NCBI GenBank assembly: GCA_016717145.1
Contig: JADKGD010000015.1
Span: forward strand, 109,101-173,100
Source: Saprospiraceae bacterium
GTDB lineage: Bacteria > Bacteroidota > Bacteroidia > Chitinophagales > Saprospiraceae
Reading direction: 5' to 3'
DNA: 64,000 bases
Part shown: positions 61,256 through 64,000 of the stretch, piece by piece
Position numbering within the stretch: position 1 is the first letter of the stretch
How the letters are laid out: every line of letters begins with the position of its first letter
Program-made: the position numbers and the translations under genes
Notes under the pieces: generated by a model
The model's database searches: none
The model's input: the letters and a program-made list of their open reading frames with translations, nothing else
What the model was told of the DNA's origin: nothing

Positions 61256-62729
61256 TTATTTTAATTGGAATTCAGGCAAATTTGCCAGATAATTGATTAA
61301 ATATAATACTTGTGCGGGAGCGTATTCCCAATCAAGGTTCCATTGCCCGGATTGAAAATAATTTTCCGGAATCTCCCCTTTAAACACAACCAGCGCATCA
61401 GTATAATCATCCGTACTTTGAAGTCCGTTGGGCAATAAGTGGTTGATAATTGCATTGCTAACAACTGAGGCATTGTTTTCATTGTCACTTGTCAACGCTT
61501 TAGCCAAAGTCCGTGGCTCCTCAAGTTTATTCCCATTTTTTGTATAATAATATGCCATGATATTTAGAATATTTCCCGCACGATAGGGAAGTGAGCCTGT
61601 AGAAATCCAATTCCTGTTGCCAGGCCATCCTGCCACATCAGTAGGAGAAAATATTTGCTGATCAAAATCACTTGCACTATAGCCGACTGCATACAGCAAT
61701 TCTTGATCGTCAATATATCCTATTTCATTCAGAAATGTCAGAAAATATTCTATATGTCCAGGTATAATAGTGCCAATACTTGCCACATCAAAAAAATGCT
61801 CGCTGGCAAACATAGCTTTCATTACAGGTGCCAATTCAAAATTATTGTTTCTGAATATGGTTGCCAAAGCTGTTACTACATCTTCATTGACTTCCGGATT
61901 TACAAAATATTTATATAATTTACGACATATATATTCACTTATTTGTGGGCCTCGTTCAGCAAAAAGCAGATCAATTACATCATTGTAGCCCCATGGTCCG
62001 GTCTTGCCAAAAATGGTCTTCTGCCCTGAATCCCAAAAAGCCGGAACAAAAGCTACTGTACCACATAGATTTGTCTGATCGATACCATTCCAGCCGGTTA
62101 TTGCTCTGGCTACATTAACAATGTCCGTTTGTGTGTATCCATTATCAACACCCATAGTAAACAATTCCATTAACTCACGTGCGTAATTTTCGTTAGGTTG
62201 AAATTTTGTATTTTGTATATTATTTAAATAAATCAACATAGCAGGCGATAAACCAATATCCCTCACAAAGTCTTTAAAATTACCCAAGGCATATTTTTGT
62301 AGCAAGTTGTGATATTGATACATCCACGAAGGACATACATAGCTATTTATTTTTGTAACAAAATGATTGCCCCAAAACCATGACATCCTGTCGCGTAAGC
62401 CATTACGTTTCATATCTACGACCCATTGTACCCCATTCAACAATCTGACCTGCTATCTGAGTATTTCTCTGATCCGGTATCGGGCTATAATTACTCAATG
62501 TCCAGTTTGCCCAGAGCGGAGGTGCCGTCAATGTCAAAGCCTTTGCATCATCAACAATGTTATTAACCACCTGAACTGGGTCCAGATTTAGCATTGTTTT
62601 AATGATGTTTATATTGGCGCCAAATGAGGTACGTCTGAACAAATGAACGGCTCTTTGTTTATCCCAGGCTTTAGTAGGCGAGGGAATAAAAGGATTCAGA
62701 TTTGGATTGGCACAGTTGATTATAGACAT
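61256..62729 (-). pseudogene. DUF1800 protein, one frameshift
   Basis: The N-terminal part (MSIINCANPNLNPFIPSPTKAW, then RAVHLFRRTSFGAN, the DUF1800 signature) begins at ATG 62729 (or 62738) and its frame ends at 62403. The rest continues in another frame from QWVVDMKRNGLRDRMSWFWGNHFVTKINS through NENYARELMELFTMGVDNGYTQTDIVNVARAITGW to FQLK at 61256. The two overlap near 62405-62440, where one indel would join them into about 490 residues. DUF1800 and DUF1501 genes are typically paired, as here. Function is unknown. Confidence 0.82.
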
Positions 62730-62746
62730 ATTGAGCATATTTTGAC

Positions 62747-62777
62747 CAAAAATAAAATAAATATAGGGAAATGTCAA
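62747..62777 (-). promoter_or_regulatory. Promoter of the DUF1800-DUF1501 operon
   Basis: On the minus strand TTG (62777-62775) and TATTTTTG (62754-62747) are 20 nt apart. Transcription would begin within about 10 nt of the ATG at 62738 or 62729, so the mRNA leader is very short. The element supports the shorter start and excludes the longer upstream frame. Confidence 0.5.
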
Positions 62778-62873
62778 TGAAAGACTTTGAGATTTGTAGT
62801 TTTGTTTCAACTTTAAAGTTATAAACTTGTTAAAAATAGGTTTAAAAAATAAAATCACCAAAATCATTACATT

Positions 62874-63344
62874 ATGACATTAAAAATAGGAGATGTAGCA
62901 CCATCATTTACATTAAAATCAAGTGACAAGGCCGACGTCTCGCTAAGTGACTACAAAGGTAAAAACGTCGTAGTTCTTTTTTTCCCACTGGCATTTACCG
63001 GCGTTTGTACGGCCGAATTATGTGCAATCAGGGATAGTAAAAAAGATTATGAGGGTTTAGAAGCAGAAATATTGGCCATTTCTGTAGATTCACTATTTAC
63101 TTTAAAAAAATTTAAAGAAGTAGAAGGGTATAACTTTTTGTTATTATCTGACTGGAATAAAGACACGGCTGCTGCATATGGTGCGCTTTATGATGAATTT
63201 GTCTTGGGAATGAAGGGGGTTGCAAAGCGTTCTGCGTTCATAGTTGACAAACTTGGAAAAATAAGATACGCAGAAGTTTTGGAAAATGCCGGAGAACTTC
63301 CTAATTTTGCAGTAATTAATGAAACTTTAAAAGAGATTCAATAG
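62874..63344 (+). CDS. Peroxiredoxin (AhpE/Bcp-like)
   Basis: A 156-residue thiol peroxidase. The N-terminus (LKIGDVAPSFTLKSSDKADVSLSDYKGKNVVVLFFPLAFTGVC) contains the peroxidatic Cys in FTGVC, with TAELC five residues later as a possible resolving Cys. AILAISVDSLFTLKKF is the usual helix after it. The length suits single-domain cytoplasmic 1-Cys or atypical 2-Cys enzymes. It is divergent from DUF1800 and precedes clpS by 39 nt. Confidence 0.92.
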   Translation: MTLKIGDVAPSFTLKSSDKADVSLSDYKGKNVVVLFFPLAFTGVCTAELCAIRDSKKDYEGLEAEILAISVDSLFTLKKFKEVEGYNFLLLSDWNKDTAAAYGALYDEFVLGMKGVAKRSAFIVDKLGKIRYAEVLENAGELPNFAVINETLKEIQ

Positions 63345-63383
63345 TTATTAAAAATTGTTAGTAGTCATAAACAAAGAGAATCC

Positions 63384-63686
63384 ATGAATGCAGGTATAAA
63401 ATTTGATGAATTCGAGGAAGTTTTGGTTGAAGATGAAGTCACTTCAGGCGAGCGGTCTCAATTGATAGTGTATAATGATGATTACAATACGTTTGATTGG
63501 GTGATACAGTGTTTGATGGAAGTGTGTGATCACAGCCATGAACAATCGGAACAACTGTCGATATTAGTTCATTTTAAAGGAAAGGCAACGGTAAAAACAG
63601 GTGGCATGTCCATCTTAAAGCCAATGAAAGATGCTTTGGTAGAAAGAGGACTATCAGCTGTTATTGAGTCGTTGGTAGAAGATTAA
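63384..63686 (+). CDS. clpS: ClpS, ATP-dependent Clp protease adaptor
   Basis: A 100-residue adaptor that hands N-degron substrates to ClpAP. QLIVYNDDYNTFDWVIQCLMEVCDHSHEQSEQLSILVHFKGKATVKTG by parts shows the signature: VYNDD, TFDWVI, the second helix with EQ and the HxxG-type loop. Leucyl/phenylalanyl transferase (aat), which creates N-degrons, starts 83 nt downstream. Confidence 0.94.
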   Translation: MNAGIKFDEFEEVLVEDEVTSGERSQLIVYNDDYNTFDWVIQCLMEVCDHSHEQSEQLSILVHFKGKATVKTGGMSILKPMKDALVERGLSAVIESLVED

Positions 63687-63714
63687 TAATTAATTATTAA
63701 TAGATAATAATTGC

Positions 63715-63753
63715 AAAAAGGTGGTTACTCTACAGGAAGCCACCTTTTTTTTT
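63715..63753 (+). terminator. Terminator of clpS
   Basis: AAAAAGGTGG (63715-63724) pairs with CCACCTTTTT (63740-63749), partly extended inward, and a T tract runs to 63753. It lies 28 nt after the clpS stop. Confidence 0.88.
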
Positions 63754-63768
63754 AACATATGGTAGACT

Positions 63769-64000
63769 ATGTATTACTATCTTGACGATACTGTTTCCTT
63801 TCCGCACCCTGATCATGTTAAACCATCCGGTATTTTGGCTGTTGGAGGAGATCTTACTGTGGACCGCCTTTTACTTGCCTACCAATATGGTATTTTTCCT
63901 TGGTACAATCACAACGAGCCGATTATTTGGTGGTGTCCCAGACCCAGATTTGTAATTTTTCCGGACAAGGTTAAAGTTGCAAAAAGTATGAATGCTTATT
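63769..64000 (+). CDS. aat: Leucyl/phenylalanyl-tRNA--protein transferase, N-terminal part only
   Basis: ATG 63769 opens a frame that leaves the window (77 codons seen). VSFPHPDHV, GILAVGGDLTVDRLLLAYQYGIFPW and IIWWCPRPRFVIFP are the family landmarks (GLLAVGGDL, AYxxGIFPW and WWxPxPR). The enzyme adds Leu or Phe to N-terminal Lys or Arg, producing ClpS substrates. It is codirectional with clpS but has a terminator between. Confidence 0.93.
   Translation, partial: MYYYLDDTVSFPHPDHVKPSGILAVGGDLTVDRLLLAYQYGIFPWYNHNEPIIWWCPRPRFVIFPDKVKVAKSMNAY

Noticed and set aside
1..64000. CRISPR arrays, insertion sequences, rRNA or an origin of replication
   Set aside because: No regularly spaced repeats, transposase genes with terminal repeats, rRNA stretches or DnaA-box clusters were recognised.

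Overview
The window looks like a chromosomal segment of an AT-rich Bacteroidota, most likely from the Saprospiraceae/Chitinophagales side of the phylum. The reasons are secreted proteins with type IX secretion (T9SS) C-terminal sorting domains, repeated HYR-like Cys-containing modules, several promoters of the Bacteroidota form (TAnnTTTG at -7), a bacillithiol-type deacetylase (BshB1), a paired DUF1800/DUF1501 locus and a Ton energiser made of ExbB, an extra membrane protein and two ExbD proteins. The taxonomic call is inference; no rRNA is present. The only RNA gene seen is one tRNA-Ser(GGA).

Layout. 0-8.6 kb: start of a haloperoxidase-like lipoprotein gene (leaving the window), argS, glnS, two glycosyltransferases, an Lrp/AsnC regulator and a C-terminal processing protease. 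9.1-13.5 kb: a 1,460-residue T9SS-exported mosaic protein closed by a clear terminator. 13.6-14.6 kb: ruvX and def. 14.6-20 kb: a tightly overlapping minus-strand sugar operon (ArnT-like transferase, FdtA-like isomerase, GNAT/FemAB-like protein, GtrA, GtrB-like transferase, DegT aminotransferase). 20-26.3 kb: a BKACE-family enzyme, a left-handed beta-helix acetyltransferase, an unknown lipoprotein and a run of three broken surface/secretion genes. 26.3-30.3 kb: rnhA, a 3'-truncated tatD, tRNA-Ser and the ExbB/X/ExbD/ExbD operon. 30.5-34.9 kb: two fasciclin genes, a short sigma-like factor and the first YHS protein. 35-37.7 kb: two frameshifted genes, bshB1 and an AraC regulator. 38-51.4 kb: a long plus-strand block of DM13, beta-barrel, DoxX, YHS, ATP-grasp, DinB, NRDE, Omp28-like, DUF547, MsrB-MsrA, flavin oxidoreductase and polyferredoxin genes, interrupted by two toxin-antitoxin modules. 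51.7-64 kb: a 951-residue repeat protein, mfd, a broken secreted protein, DUF1501 and DUF1800, a peroxiredoxin, clpS and the start of aat.

The most interesting candidate system is the 30.5-51.4 kb envelope/redox block. Four families each occur twice (fasciclin, YHS, DM13, a beta-barrel). Three promoters in the block carry the same 11-bp-period direct repeat (GTGATA-N5-GTGATA) at exactly the same distance (9 nt) from the -7 element. A separate long inverted repeat, perfect over 15-bp arms, sits at the sigma-like gene, and a related element with identical spacing sits at the first fasciclin gene. This suggests a coordinately controlled stress, metal or redox response of the cell envelope. The trigger and function are unknown.

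Many accessory genes carry frameshifts or single nonsense codons, while argS, glnS, mfd, def, exbB/D and msrB-msrA read through cleanly. Whether this is real gene decay or locally poor consensus cannot be settled from the sequence alone. In two adjacent toxin genes (YoeB and PIN) the lesion is an in-frame stop codon rather than an indel.
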